Assembly: GCF_021602155.1 (NCBI RefSeq)
Contig: NZ_BQHY01000003.1
Location: 1-64,000 of the forward strand
From: Pseudomonas parakoreensis
GTDB taxonomy: Bacteria; Pseudomonadota; Gammaproteobacteria; Pseudomonadales; Pseudomonadaceae
Reading direction: 5' to 3'
Length of the DNA: 64,000 nucleotides
The position numbers and the translations under genes are program-made. Below the pieces are notes generated by a model, which was given only the letters and a program-made list of their open reading frames with translations, was not told the DNA's origin and made no database searches. Positions 1-8,580 of the stretch are shown one piece after another (within the stretch, counting starts at the first letter, position 1; every line of letters starts with the position of its first letter).

Positions 1-111
1 GTAAAGGTAAACTTTTTCGACTTTGGCGTCGGGACGCATCATGAGGTGCTGGCTCCAGAAAGAGATCGGGAGCGCAGCATCGGGCTTCAATGGGCGGCTT
101 TGAATGTGTGA
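1..111 (+). CDS. 3' end of an unidentified gene (37 codons visible)
   Basis: Frame 1 is open from the window start to a TGA at 109-111. The visible tail ends in GLQWAALNV. It lies immediately before, and in the same frame as, the glycosyltransferase fragment that follows. I do not recognise the family. The residues do not resemble the N-terminal beta-strand of a family-2 glycosyltransferase, so this appears to be a separate protein whose beginning is outside the window, probably an upstream member of the same operon. Confidence 0.4.
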   Translation, partial: VKVNFFDFGVGTHHEVLAPERDRERSIGLQWAALNV

Positions 112-972
112 GTGATGGATCGGTTACAAATCCTCTATGTCGACGACGGCAGTAATGACCGGACGGCCGACATTCTTCGCCACTATCAGGATGGGTCATC
201 TGTACGTTGCCTGTCCCTGAGTCGCAACTTCGGCAAAGAGGCTGCACTGAGCGCCGGGATAGACCATGCCCGTGGCAGTGCGCTGATCTTCATTGATGTC
301 GACCTGCAGGATCCACCAGAGCTCATCGCGGCCATGGTGGACTACTGGCAACGCGGCTACGACGTGGTGAACATGCAGCGCAACCTGAGAATCGGTGATT
401 CGTGGTTCAAGCGCATGAGTGCCCGGGCTTACTACTGGGTCATGCAGCGCCTGGTGGAGAAGGTGGACATGCCGGCCGATGTCAGCGATTTCCGATTGAT
501 TGGGCCTGCGCCGCTGGCAGCCCTGCGGGCCCTGGATGAACGCTCCAGGATTCTCAAAGGCATGATCGGCTGGGTAGGCTTTCGTACCATCGAACTGCCC
601 TACAATCGCACTGTTCGCCATGCCGGGAGCACCAAATGGAATGCAGCTGGCCTGTTCAATCTGGCCATCGAGAGCATCGTCAGCTTCTCTCGCAAACCAC
701 TGCGCATTTTCAGCCTCATCAGTTTCGGTCTTTTCGTCTCCAGCATCTGCTACATGCTTGCGTCGCTTGTGGCAGGCAGTTTCGACATCCATCACCTGAT
801 CGTCGGAATGGCTTCATTCATGTGCGTCGGTGTCGCCATGGTGGGGGAGTACCTGGGCGTGACACTCGCGGAAGTGAAGCGCCGGCCTCTCTATTTCCTG
901 AAGCACAGCAACAAGGCAGATCCCGTGTCACTCCACCCTTCGATGGCTTCGATCGAGGGTAAGAAATGCTGA
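112..972 (+). CDS. Family-2 glycosyltransferase (ArnC/GtrB type), N-terminally truncated
   Basis: This is a membrane-anchored GT-A glycosyltransferase of the polyprenyl-phosphate hexose/aminopentose transferase type. The protein opens with ILYVDDGSNDRTAD, which in the family is the second strand of the Rossmann-like fold. The metal/nucleotide motif DVDLQDPPEL follows near residue 65, and two hydrophobic membrane segments lie near residues 195-250. The usual first 30 to 35 residues, containing a VVVPxYNE-like strand, are missing. An in-frame TGA stands directly before the GTG start, and no frame upstream encodes the missing part. It may therefore be a decayed gene. Its stop overlaps the start of the ArnT-like gene, as expected for an ancestral lipid-linked sugar transfer pair. 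Confidence 0.75.
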   Translation: MMDRLQILYVDDGSNDRTADILRHYQDGSSVRCLSLSRNFGKEAALSAGIDHARGSALIFIDVDLQDPPELIAAMVDYWQRGYDVVNMQRNLRIGDSWFKRMSARAYYWVMQRLVEKVDMPADVSDFRLIGPAPLAALRALDERSRILKGMIGWVGFRTIELPYNRTVRHAGSTKWNAAGLFNLAIESIVSFSRKPLRIFSLISFGLFVSSICYMLASLVAGSFDIHHLIVGMASFMCVGVAMVGEYLGVTLAEVKRRPLYFLKHSNKADPVSLHPSMASIEGKKC

Positions 973-2420
973 ACCTGAAGAACGAGAGGACGCTGTGGTG
1001 GGTCCTGGGTTCGATTTTGCTATTGCGTTTGGTGGGGCTGGGCATCTACCCGCTGATGGACACATCTGAGGCCCGTTACGCTGAAATGGCTCGCAAGATG
1101 GTCGAGTTGAATGACTGGATCACGCCCATGTTCGACTACGGGGTACCGTTCTGGGGCAAGCCTCCGTTGTCCTTCTGGACCCAGGCCGCGAGCATGACGG
1201 TCTTCGGCGTTAACGAGTTCGCTGCGCGCTTCCCAGCGTGGCTACTCCACCTGGCAAGCTGTTTCATCATCATCAAACTCGGCACGCAGCAGATTTCTCG
1301 TAACGCCGGCATCTGGGCTGCCATTATTTTTTCCAGCACCACACTTGGCCTGGTCTCCAGCGGTGTTGTGCTGACTGACCCTGTTTTGTCGTTCTCGATT
1401 CTGCTGGCCAGCTACGGTTTCTGGCGTTGGATGAAGTGCGCCAGCAAGGCGGATGCCTACCTGATGTTCGCAGGTCTCGGGCTGGGCTTGCTTGCCAAAG
1501 GGCCGCTGACCCTGGTGCTTATGGGGGCGCCGGCATTCGCCTGGTTCGTTATCTACAAGGAATGGGGACGGGTACTGAGGCTTCCCTGGATTAGCGGCCT
1601 TGTACTCATGTTCGGTATATCCGTGCCATGGTATGTCGCGGCCGAGATGAAAACGCCCGGCTTCATGGAGTACTTCTTCGTTGGTGAGCACTGGAGCCGC
1701 TACGTCGTCAGTAACTGGGCAGGGGACCTCTATGGTAGTGCTCATGCCAAGCCGTACGGCAGCATCTGGATCCAGCTCGGATTGTCGCTACTGCCATGGG
1801 CCTTGTTTCTACCACTGTTGATCCGCAAGCGTGGATCGATGCAGCGCTTCAAAGCCTACCTCTGGCTGTGGGCCTTGGCGACACCGGTCTTCTTCACATT
1901 TGCAGGCAACATTCTGTGGACCTACCTGCTACCCGCGCTGCCAGCGTGGGCATTGCTGCTGTCTGCACGGGTCAGCGAAGTTGGCCCGAAGACCACCTGG
2001 GCTGCCGCTGCGAGCGCATTGGTGTTGCCAATCATCGGTGCGGGCATCATCTACGCCGGGGTACTAGAGGAGCGCCCTCAGAATCAGCGGGATGTGGTTC
2101 AAGCCTGGCTCAATGTGCAGTCTGCTCATTCCGCTCCCCTGATCTATCCTGGCCGCCGCTCATACTCGTCGGAGTTTTACAGCAGCGGGAAGTCCGAGAA
2201 CATCAAGGATCCTGCCAAGTGGCCGCGGGATGGCTCGTTCTATCTGTCCAGGCGCTTGCGAGACAGCAAGGATGGTCTGCCCGCTGATCTAGCTTGCACA
2301 TCGATCACCGAAGCGAACGCCAGCCAGCTCCTGCTGTGCCATTGGAAACGCCCCGCACAAGGTGCCGAGGGTCTGGCCGGAGAAAGCAATGCGGAAACGC
2401 CTCGCAAGAACGAAGGCTAA
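966..2420 (+). CDS. ArnT/PMT-like membrane glycosyltransferase
   Basis: This is an integral-membrane glycosyltransferase of the ArnT/dolichyl-mannosyltransferase type (GT83/GT39). Such enzymes transfer a sugar from undecaprenyl phosphate to an acceptor such as lipid A at the periplasmic face. The first periplasmic loop carries the diagnostic pattern TSEARYAEMARKM followed by WGKPPLSFW. About ten hydrophobic helices follow, up to roughly residue 360, and then a short soluble tail. At 484 residues it is shorter than typical ArnT (about 550), so the acceptor is uncertain. The ATG overlaps the stop of the preceding glycosyltransferase, implying coupled translation. The real substrate could be lipid A, O-antigen or another glycan. 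Confidence 0.8.
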   Translation: MLNLKNERTLWWVLGSILLLRLVGLGIYPLMDTSEARYAEMARKMVELNDWITPMFDYGVPFWGKPPLSFWTQAASMTVFGVNEFAARFPAWLLHLASCFIIIKLGTQQISRNAGIWAAIIFSSTTLGLVSSGVVLTDPVLSFSILLASYGFWRWMKCASKADAYLMFAGLGLGLLAKGPLTLVLMGAPAFAWFVIYKEWGRVLRLPWISGLVLMFGISVPWYVAAEMKTPGFMEYFFVGEHWSRYVVSNWAGDLYGSAHAKPYGSIWIQLGLSLLPWALFLPLLIRKRGSMQRFKAYLWLWALATPVFFTFAGNILWTYLLPALPAWALLLSARVSEVGPKTTWAAAASALVLPIIGAGIIYAGVLEERPQNQRDVVQAWLNVQSAHSAPLIYPGRRSYSSEFYSSGKSENIKDPAKWPRDGSFYLSRRLRDSKDGLPADLACTSITEANASQLLLCHWKRPAQGAEGLAGESNAETPRKNEG

Positions 2421-2431
2421 ATTCCAAGCAC

Positions 2432-2463
2432 AAAAAAGCCAGGTTTTACCCTGGCTTTTTTGT
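2432..2463. terminator. Bidirectional Rho-independent terminator
   Basis: A GC stem AGCCAGG/CCTGGCT is flanked by an A-run on the left and a T-run on the right, between converging genes. It can stop transcripts from the ArnT-like gene and from the minus-strand PtrA-like gene. Confidence 0.85.
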
Positions 2464-2502
2464 CGATTTCTTTCGTCATTTGAAGTCCTATTTAACCGCC
2501 GA

Positions 2503-2724
2503 TTAATTGTCGGCTTGTTCCTTACCATCCTTGCTTTCTTTCTTTTGCTCTTGAGCGACTTGTTGTTTGTTCTGGTCCGAAGAGTCATCGCTCCATAGGC
2601 GAGCCTGTTCGGTTCGGAAGTTCTCGTTGAACTGTTTCGTTCGCTCGAAGCCGCCTTCAGCGTAAGCGGTACCCATGAGACCCAGCAGCAGGCTGCCAAT
2701 AGCGATAGATTTGACAAATTTCAT
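2503..2724 (-). CDS. PtrA-like small secreted protein, probably metal-induced
   Basis: The product is a 73-residue exported protein. A signal peptide of about 22 residues ends in AYA, and the mature N-terminus EGGFER matches the AEGGGDR start of the PtrA-like proteins near 58.5 and 63.9 kb. The remainder is highly charged and rich in Gln, Lys and Asp, with no cysteine. Pseudomonas PtrA proteins are periplasmic, copper-induced and controlled by CopR/CopS; that role is inferred here. An inverted GTAAT repeat lies about 95 bp upstream (2818-2833). The gene ends against the ArnT-like gene across a shared terminator. Confidence 0.7.
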   Translation of the reverse strand: MKFVKSIAIGSLLLGLMGTAYAEGGFERTKQFNENFRTEQARLWSDDSSDQNKQQVAQEQKKESKDGKEQADN

Positions 2725-2817
2725 TGTGAACCTCGGTTCATACTAGGCCAACCTGATTAGCGGCCTTTGTTGGTTTGTAGTTTAGGAACGCGAAGCTAAC
2801 GACAAGGTGAGTCAATA

Positions 2818-2833
2818 ATTACAATTCCGTAAT
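2818..2833 (-). promoter_or_regulatory. Candidate CopR-type operator
   Basis: ATTACAATTCCGTAAT is an inverted repeat with GTAAT/ATTAC half-sites. It resembles the second half of the Pseudomonas CopR box (CTGACA, five bases, GTAAT). It lies upstream of the PtrA-like gene and between it and the divergent 195-residue gene. Confidence 0.45.
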
Positions 2834-2990
2834 TTTGGCTGCAGATAGGATGCGTTAAATCTTCAAATCTGGAAGGATCATGTCTATCTCGGCACTGTCG
2901 AGGGCGACTTCGAATTTTCTCTTAAATTACAATTTTGATATCTAGCGCGTTAATTCAGCGCGGCGTTGTTGGCCGCCCTAGGAGATAGCC

Positions 2991-3578
2991 ATGAATGACA
3001 TAGAGCCCTGGGCAGTTGCTATCGGTGACTTTCGCCGCTGCACTGAAAAACTCACTGTCCAGCTCGATGAGCTGACCTCGCAGACGCGCACCTCCAGCGC
3101 TGTTCTGGAGAGGTCGAACGAACTGGTGGAGCAGGTGGACGCTGTCGGCCGGCAGATTCAGGAGGAGGTGCGAAAGGCGGAGAAGGCTTGGTCGAACGCG
3201 GAGGAGGTTGCCTTGCGCGCCGCTGCATCAGCGTATTCAGCTGCATGCCGCGGAGTCGACACCGCCATCCAGCCACTGATCTCGGAGCTTACAGCAGCGA
3301 CAAAGGCGGCGGACGCCTCTATCCAGGAGCTCAAGCGGGCACCGGTGCTGGCCAAGCGTTATGTGATGGTGGTCGCCACGGCGTTCTTCATTCTGGCGCT
3401 GATCTGTGTCTACTCGACCATGCGCCTGATCGATGCCGCCGGCAGCGTAAGTGCTCAAGAGAAAGTGAATGCTCAGTACTTCTCACACCTGTGGAAAAAC
3501 GCCAATCCTGACGAACAGAAGATTATTAAGTCGGTGATTCTGCGGTCGCCCATGGACCCTGTGGTCCTTCGGCACTGA
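2991..3578 (+). CDS. Unknown coiled-coil protein with one membrane segment
   Basis: I do not recognise this 195-residue protein. Residues 1-120 are predicted to be helical and charged, with heptad-like leucine and alanine spacing that suggests a coiled coil. One hydrophobic segment near residues 125-145 (VMVVATAFFILALICVYS) is followed by a polar tail. The shape recalls some plasmid mobilisation accessory proteins, but that is only a resemblance. A good ribosome site (AGGAGA) sits 7 bases before the ATG, and a terminator follows the stop, so it appears to be a genuine single-gene unit. Confidence 0.65.
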   Translation: MNDIEPWAVAIGDFRRCTEKLTVQLDELTSQTRTSSAVLERSNELVEQVDAVGRQIQEEVRKAEKAWSNAEEVALRAAASAYSAACRGVDTAIQPLISELTAATKAADASIQELKRAPVLAKRYVMVVATAFFILALICVYSTMRLIDAAGSVSAQEKVNAQYFSHLWKNANPDEQKIIKSVILRSPMDPVVLRH

Positions 3579-3596
3579 TGCATTGAGGCAAACAAA

Positions 3597-3620
3597 AGGC
3601 CCGTCGATTGACGGGCCTAA
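3597..3620 (+). terminator. Stem-loop between convergent genes
   Basis: The stem AGGCCCGTC/GACGGGCCT lies just after the coiled-coil gene and faces the end of the sensor kinase gene. It lacks a long T-run, so termination may be weak. Confidence 0.55.
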
Positions 3621-3635
3621 TCGTGTCTGCGCAAT

Positions 3636-5054
3636 TTAAGCGGCGGTCATTGCCGGCTGCATTTGCTGGGCTTCCGGAAAGTGAAGGTGGAACCAGGTGA
3701 AGTTTTCTTCGGTCACCTCCACGCTCGCCGATCCCTGGTGCAGACTCATGATCGACTGCACAATGGCCAAGCCAAGACCGGTACCGCCTTCGCTCCGTGC
3801 TCGGCTCTTGTCCACACGGTAGAACCGCTCAAACAAGTGCGCGTGGTGTTCCTTGGCAATACCACGGCCGGGGTTGCCGACACTCAACGTCGTACCGCTC
3901 GCACTATGCTGCACCTTAACGTAGACCGTGCGGCCGCGAGGGCAGTAACGGATCGCGTTCGAGACCAGATTCGAGACGGCACGTTGAACCATCAGGCGAT
4001 TCCCGCGCACCACGTCATCACTGCCGGAGATCTGCAGCTGAATCTCGCCTTCTTCTGCTGAAATGCTGAAGAGATCGCACACTCGCTGAACCTCGTCGAC
4101 CAAGGAGACGGATTCGAACTCCACCATTGATGCTGGATGACTGACCTGGGCCAAGAACAGCATGTCGGAAACCATGCGGCTCATGCGGTCCAGCTCTTCT
4201 GTGCACGACTCCAGAACCTCCCGGTACTCGGAAAGCGATCGTTCTCTGGTCAAGGCAACCTGGGCCTTGCCCATCAGGTTGGAAAGCGGTGCTCGAAGTT
4301 CGTGAGCAAGGTCGTCAGAAAACTGCGAGAGCTGCTGAACCCCATCATCCAGGCGAGCCAGCATGATGTTGATGCCGTCGGCGAGCATTTTGAGTTCTGC
4401 CGGCATCCCATCAGTTGGAAGGCGATGGTCGAGGCTCTCGGTTGAGATTTTCGAGGCGATCTTGAGGAACTTGGTCAGTGGTAGCAGGCCTCTGCGCACA
4501 GTCCACCAGCCAATGGCCAAGATCAGTGCGAGGATGACGGGGGACATCATCAAGGCCCAGGTCAGCAACGCATCGAGCAGCGCCTCACTGGATGACTGGT
4601 CCATGGTCATATAGACGCTGACCTCTGTTCCATCGCCCAAACGCATGATTCGAGAAGCACTCAGCAGAGGACGGTCCTGCGTATCACGCCATTCGTGCTC
4701 TTTGGGCTGGGCCGCCGGCTGAAACTTGTGCACCTCCAGATTGACCTGTTTCGAGCCAATCGAGAGCAGGGGAGTCTGATTCTGTGAGGTATCGAATATG
4801 CTCACATACAGGTTGTTGTGGCCCATGACCAAATCGACAAGCTGATGCGCATCCGCGTTGACGCCGGAGATGTCCGGGATGGTGGACAGGTTGTGAGCCA
4901 TCCCCGCCATCTTTACTTCCAGGTCTGCTCTGGCATTTCTTTCCAGAGCCTTGCCTACCATCAGATAGCCAAAGGTGGCGAACAGAAGCAGCAACGCTGC
5001 GCTCATCAACCCAACTTTTAACCCCAGCTTTGCAGCCAGGCTGAATGGCCTCAT
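3636..5054 (-). CDS. Heavy-metal sensor histidine kinase (CopS/CusS type)
   Basis: This inner-membrane sensor kinase autophosphorylates in response to periplasmic metal and phosphorylates its partner regulator. A membrane helix at residues 12-32 and a second at about 163-185 enclose a periplasmic sensor loop. HAMP follows, then the H-box around His251 ([12 protein letters not shown]), the N-box with Asn366 ([10 protein letters not shown]) and the G-box GGTGLGLA at 423-430. The length of 472 is normal for the heavy-metal kinase family. The start codon overlaps the regulator stop as ATGA, so the two are translated as a pair. Copper is the likeliest signal given the neighbours, but zinc or cadmium cannot be excluded. 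Confidence 0.85.
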   Translation of the reverse strand: MRPFSLAAKLGLKVGLMSAALLLLFATFGYLMVGKALERNARADLEVKMAGMAHNLSTIPDISGVNADAHQLVDLVMGHNNLYVSIFDTSQNQTPLLSIGSKQVNLEVHKFQPAAQPKEHEWRDTQDRPLLSASRIMRLGDGTEVSVYMTMDQSSSEALLDALLTWALMMSPVILALILAIGWWTVRRGLLPLTKFLKIASKISTESLDHRLPTDGMPAELKMLADGINIMLARLDDGVQQLSQFSDDLAHELRAPLSNLMGKAQVALTRERSLSEYREVLESCTEELDRMSRMVSDMLFLAQVSHPASMVEFESVSLVDEVQRVCDLFSISAEEGEIQLQISGSDDVVRGNRLMVQRAVSNLVSNAIRYCPRGRTVYVKVQHSASGTTLSVGNPGRGIAKEHHAHLFERFYRVDKSRARSEGGTGLGLAIVQSIMSLHQGSASVEVTEENFTWFHLHFPEAQQMQPAMTAA

Positions 5055-5725
5055 GCGCGTTCCTCAAAAACGTACCCAACGCCACGAAGCGTGTGAATGA
5101 GCTTGGTTTCAAACGGGTCATCGATCTTCGAGCGCAAGCGCCGGATGGCTACATCGATGACATTGGTGTCGCAATCGAAATTCATATCCCAGACCAACGA
5201 GATGATCTGAGAGCGAGTCAGCGCTTCGCCCGTTCGGCTCATGAGCAGGTGCAGAAGCGCAAATTCCTTGGTGGTGAGATCGATGCGTGTGCCACCGCGG
5301 AAGACGCGATGGCGGACGGAGTCGAGTTCCAGATCGGCAATTTTCAGCGAGCTCTTCTCGACTAACTCATCACCACGGCGTTGCAGCGAACGGATGCGAG
5401 CAAGCAGCTCAGGGAATTCGAATGGCTTCACAAGGTAGTCATCCGCGCCGCCGTCCAAGCCCTTGAGCTTGTCATTGATGCGTCCGCGGGCGGTCAGCAT
5501 GATGATGCGGACCCGGCTGGTCTTACGGATGGTTTCCAGCAGGTCCCAGCCGTCGATACCCGGGAGGTTCACGTCCAGGAGGACCAACGAATAGACATTA
5601 GTGTTGAACAAGTGCAGAGCATCTACACCGTTGTGCACGATATCTACGACATACCCGCTTTCGGATAGGCCCTGCTGAAGATATTCGGCAGTTTTAATTT
5701 CGTCTTCCACAACTAGAACGCGCAT
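5051..5725 (-). CDS. OmpR-family response regulator (CopR/CusR type)
   Basis: This is the DNA-binding partner of the adjacent kinase. The receiver domain has the acidic pair near residues 8-9 (VEDE), phospho-acceptor Asp51 ([12 protein letters not shown]) and the conserved Lys near residue 100 ([10 protein letters not shown]). A winged-helix effector domain fills residues 125-224, ending in the typical [11 protein letters not shown]. The 224-residue length is standard for heavy-metal regulators. A TTGTAAT-containing box lies about 180 bp upstream, suggesting autoregulation. Candidate boxes of the same kind near other metal genes in both islands suggest that this regulator may have several targets. 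Confidence 0.87.
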   Translation of the reverse strand: MRVLVVEDEIKTAEYLQQGLSESGYVVDIVHNGVDALHLFNTNVYSLVLLDVNLPGIDGWDLLETIRKTSRVRIIMLTARGRINDKLKGLDGGADDYLVKPFEFPELLARIRSLQRRGDELVEKSSLKIADLELDSVRHRVFRGGTRIDLTTKEFALLHLLMSRTGEALTRSQIISLVWDMNFDCDTNVIDVAIRRLRSKIDDPFETKLIHTLRGVGYVFEERA

Positions 5726-6210
5726 AACTTATCTCAAGGTGTGAGGAAGGAGTTGGCCTAATCCGCCAAGATTATGGTTGCAGGCTGTTCGAAAGTTTGG
5801 CTGAGGGTATGGCATGTGGTAGTCGCTACCTCTGTCCATACGCCGGGTCACCTGAGGACGCTTGAATCTTAACGCGAAGAAGCTGGCCGCGGCGAAATCC
5901 TACAAATTTGTAATGTAGCCGCAAGATTTCTGACAGTCATGCAGGCTCCACCCCTAAGCATAGCGGATTCTGGGGCCTGCGGCGGTGTATGACAGATTCG
6001 CCTGGCAGGTGGAATCGGCCAGGACAGGCAGCATTTCGGTCGTTAGCTTGCAAGGACTGGTACTGGCCTTGGATCGAGGGCGCCACGCAGGCAGACCCCA
6101 TGCACGGCCGCAAACCGCAGCGCCTTTCTGCAAATTAGTTCACGTGGCGGCTCGATATTCTCTCGAATAATTATCTTACAATCTATTACATGTCCAAATT
6201 GTAATTGCAC
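5726..6210. promoter_or_regulatory. Intergenic promoter region between copR-like gene and ncRNA/DUF2790 locus
   Basis: No convincing gene is seen. The stretch carries CTACAAATTTGTAAT at 5900-5914, near-palindromic and suitable as an autoregulatory box for the regulator. A further pair of ATTACA/TGTAAT half-sites at 6185-6205 points to the rightward transcript. A 61-codon open frame at 5985-6170 has no ribosome site or recognisable features and was not called. Confidence 0.45.
6185..6205 (+). promoter_or_regulatory. Candidate CopR-type inverted repeat
   Basis: ATTACA and TTGTAAT half-sites are separated by eight bases, upstream of the structured RNA and the DUF2790 gene. The half-sites are the same as those seen at 2818, 5900 and 8824. 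Confidence 0.35.
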
Positions 6211-6214
6211 GATC

Positions 6215-6400
6215 ATCTTGGTGTTAGCCTCCTTTGCTAGTTTAAGGGCAGCGGAAGAGGCATCGCTGCTTTGGAAATTGTCTCATTTCAAAGCAGCTTG
6301 GCAAGAGCACCGAGCAGTTGTTCGCGCCAGTGCATTCACCTGTAAACCATACGCTCCTTTGGTAGGTGAATTTTAGCGCCCCCCTACGGGCGCTTTTTTA
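6215..6400 (+). ncRNA. Candidate small RNA or structured leader with terminator
   Basis: Three stem-loops occur in series. GCTGCTTTG (from 6265) pairs with CAAAGCAGC (ending 6297). TTCACCT (6335) pairs with AGGTGAA (ending 6370), with an inner ACCA/TGGT stem and a loop containing CTCCTT. A Rho-independent terminator follows (AGCGCCC/GGGCGCT plus T-run, 6375-6399). The terminator stands only 15 bases before the ATG of the next gene, so this is either an independent small RNA or an attenuating leader. A very similar 3' module lies at 59031-59092 in the other island. The 5' end is a guess. Confidence 0.45.
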
Positions 6401-6414
6401 TTAAGGGACTTCTT

Positions 6415-6741
6415 ATGAACACTACTGTATCAGCGATCGCCGTGTTTATGCTCTTTACATCACTAACAGCCAATGCCCAAAGCGGTATGGAGATCAATAA
6501 ACACATCGAGCGTACTGCTAGAGAGGCTACAGCGGATTATGCTCAACGCGTAAAAAAGCCCATGCCTCAACTAGAAGACTACGCCTATGGCATGGACCTG
6601 GACGTTGGTAAGTTGGTGTATGTATCACCCAATGTGCGGTACTGCGGTAATGTAAGAAGCATGATGACCTACGAAGACTCGAAAGGCGAACTGCACATGG
6701 TTCGCTACCTGGTGAAGGGCGAGTGTGTTAATAGCCGTTAA
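6415..6741 (+). CDS. DUF2790 small secreted protein
   Basis: The product is a 108-residue exported protein with a signal peptide cleaved around residue 21 (ANA). The C-terminal DUF2790 domain is recognised from YGMDLDVGKLVYV, CGNVRSMMTYEDSKG and the closing GEC, with two cysteines that could form a disulfide. DUF2790 proteins are pseudomonad small periplasmic proteins often found beside copper genes; their biochemical role is unknown. This copy lacks the AEGGGDR PtrA-type segment found in the paralogue at 58513. A terminator precedes the gene almost directly, so expression may depend on read-through or antitermination. Confidence 0.75.
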   Translation: MNTTVSAIAVFMLFTSLTANAQSGMEINKHIERTAREATADYAQRVKKPMPQLEDYAYGMDLDVGKLVYVSPNVRYCGNVRSMMTYEDSKGELHMVRYLVKGECVNSR

Positions 6742-6773
6742 GACTCATCAAGATGATCCCTGCGGCCACCGGA

Positions 6774-7124
6774 TCATAGAAGCTCAATGCCGAACCGGCG
6801 CAGCAGTATGGCGAAGCCTCCGAAGCTGGCCATTGTGATGAGGATGCTGCTGATCAGTGTCGGCCAAAAGCCGAGCTTAGGTAGCAGCAATGGAAAAGCA
6901 ATAAACATCGGCAGGGTCGGAAGCACGTACCAGAACGTGTACCAAGCATGGTTGGAGATCTTCTCCATGCTCTGGTTCTCTAAATAGAGCCAGACCAACG
7001 TCACGACCGTGACCAAGGGTAGGGCGGCGACCAAGCCGCCCAGCTTGTCGCTGCGTTTCGCCAGCTCTGACACGAGAATCACTATACCGGCAGTGAGTAG
7101 GTACTTCGTGATGATCCAGGCCAT
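6774..7124 (-). CDS. DUF3147-like small membrane protein
   Basis: This is a 116-residue protein with four hydrophobic helices covering most of its length, including LLTAGIVILVSELAKR and LVAALPLVTVVTLVWLY. The pattern fits the DUF3147 family, whose function is unknown. An upstream extension of 30 codons is open, but the ATG at 7124 was chosen because AGAAGG sits 9 bases before it and the family begins at this point. It lies downstream of the CDF exporter on the same strand, with a 157-bp gap, and may be an accessory of that locus. Confidence 0.65.
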   Translation of the reverse strand: MAWIITKYLLTAGIVILVSELAKRSDKLGGLVAALPLVTVVTLVWLYLENQSMEKISNHAWYTFWYVLPTLPMFIAFPLLLPKLGFWPTLISSILITMASFGGFAILLRRFGIELL

Positions 7125-7281
7125 CGCTGAGCCTTCTGGAGGTTGTTGACGAGGGCAGGCGAAGCCATTCACCAACCCCCTTGAAGCGCTCCTGCCGTTT
7201 ACGGCATCCCTCACCGCATTTTTTTTGCAACATCACCCTCAGCCAGGAGGGTGATGTGTTTGCATGGTGTTTACCGATCGG

Positions 7282-8187
7282 TCAGTGCGAGGGTGAGGGA
7301 ACGCTCTCGTGGAAAGCTGCCCGCTCGATCTGGATGGTGCAGTGATGGATTTCGAATGCATCGCTGACAGCATCCACGACGGCCGCCAACACAGCATCCC
7401 CATCTGCAGAATCCCGAACCACTACGTGCGACGTCATCACGTTACTGCCACTGCTGACAGCCCACACGTGCAAGTCATGAACGTCCGTCACGCCATCTAC
7501 TCCGAGGATGGTGGCCTCGATTGCCGTAACGTCGAGCCCCCTCGGGACACCCTCCATGAGGATCCCCAGGCTTTCGCGAAGCAACTGCCACGTCCGCGGC
7601 AGAACCCAAAGGCCGATCGCCACAGCGACAATCGTGTCGACCCAGGTCCAGCCGGTGAAGCGGATGATAAGTGCCGCGATGATTACGCCAAGCGAGCCGA
7701 GCATGTCGCTCCAAACTTCGAGGTAGGCTCCTTTGACGTTGAGGCTTTCGTTGCTCGCAGATGCCAGAAGGCGCATCGAAATTAGGTTGATGATCAGGCC
7801 GGCGATTGCGATCCACATCATCGCTCCGGTAGCGATCTCCGCCGGCATGAAGAAGCGCTGGTAGGCCTCATACAAGATGTACATCGCCACCAGGAAGAGC
7901 AGCACGGCGTTGAACGTCGAAGCCAGAATTTCCAGGCGCGCATAGCCGAAGGTTCTTTTCTGATCCGCCGGCCGCTTGGCTATCTGAAGTGCAATCAGTG
8001 AGATCGCCAAGGCGGCAGTATCTGTGAACATGTGAGATGCGTCCGACAGCAGCGCCAGGCTGCCGGTAATCCACGCACCGATCACTTCTGCAATCATGAA
8101 GCTGCCAGTCAAGCCGAGCGCCATGATTAGCTTCTTCTGATGCCCCTCGCGTACTGCAGCGCTGCCATGGTCATGATTTGAACCCAC
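7282..8187 (-). CDS. czcD: Cation diffusion facilitator (CzcD/ZitB type)
   Basis: This inner-membrane antiporter exports Zn, Co or Cd from the cytoplasm. Six transmembrane helices are visible, with DASHMFTDTAAL in helix 2 and EVWSDMLGSLGV in helix 5; these Asp/His clusters form the metal site. The N-terminus is His-bearing (NHDHGS), and a cytoplasmic C-terminal domain ends in HHCTIQIE. The length of 301 is typical. It follows a His-rich zinc-ribbon gene by 54 bp on the same strand, probably as one operon. Zinc is the likeliest substrate by family, though metal choice cannot be read from the sequence alone. Confidence 0.87.
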   Translation of the reverse strand: MGSNHDHGSAAVREGHQKKLIMALGLTGSFMIAEVIGAWITGSLALLSDASHMFTDTAALAISLIALQIAKRPADQKRTFGYARLEILASTFNAVLLFLVAMYILYEAYQRFFMPAEIATGAMMWIAIAGLIINLISMRLLASASNESLNVKGAYLEVWSDMLGSLGVIIAALIIRFTGWTWVDTIVAVAIGLWVLPRTWQLLRESLGILMEGVPRGLDVTAIEATILGVDGVTDVHDLHVWAVSSGSNVMTSHVVVRDSADGDAVLAAVVDAVSDAFEIHHCTIQIERAAFHESVPSPSH

Positions 8188-8241
8188 GTATTTCTCCTTG
8201 CGCAGGGTTGTGGTCTCGTTGGCCTTCCTGTCTACCTAGCC

Positions 8242-8580
8242 TTAGAGCGTCGCTTGGCCACACTGACTGCAAAATCTTGCTCCTGCACTCAGCAGCGAGC
8301 CGCAGGCGGTGCAACCACTCGATAGCGGTGTTCCGCAGTTTAGACAAAAGCGTGCTGACGGATCGTTGGCCGTCCGGCACTGCCTGCAGCCCTGCAGATC
8401 TTTGATGGGGGCAGGAGTGGGAGGGCGCCCGCCGTCATACACCTGATTACCGCCGTCGCAGCCCTGCTGCCGGCCATGGCGATCATATTGCTCGGCCCCA
8501 TGTCCCCCGCTGTGGTGCTTGCCTCCACCGTGGTTTCCACGGCCATGGTGCCCGCCCAGGATGTTTTTGAAAAAGCTCAT
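8242..8580 (-). CDS. His-rich double zinc-ribbon protein
   Basis: The protein has 112 residues. The first 30 are a Gly/His-rich stretch with HHGRGNHGGGKHH, and the C-terminal half has three CxxC pairs (CRQC, CLNCG, CTACG) plus CSQCG. These build two zinc-ribbon modules of the kind found in DUF-type zinc-ribbon regulators. The His-rich head and the position directly upstream of the CDF exporter suggest a metal-binding chaperone or buffer; this is inference. The ribosome site GAGGGG precedes the ATG by about 10 bases. Confidence 0.65.
   Translation of the reverse strand: MSFFKNILGGHHGRGNHGGGKHHSGGHGAEQYDRHGRQQGCDGGNQVYDGGRPPTPAPIKDLQGCRQCRTANDPSARFCLNCGTPLSSGCTACGSLLSAGARFCSQCGQATL

Noticed and set aside
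2991-3578. Plasmid mobilisation protein
   Set aside because: The coiled-coil plus membrane layout is only a vague resemblance; no relaxase, oriT or other mobilisation gene is nearby.
5985-6170. A 61-codon frame between the copR-like gene and the DUF2790 locus
   Set aside because: No ribosome site, no family features, and it overlaps the probable promoter area.
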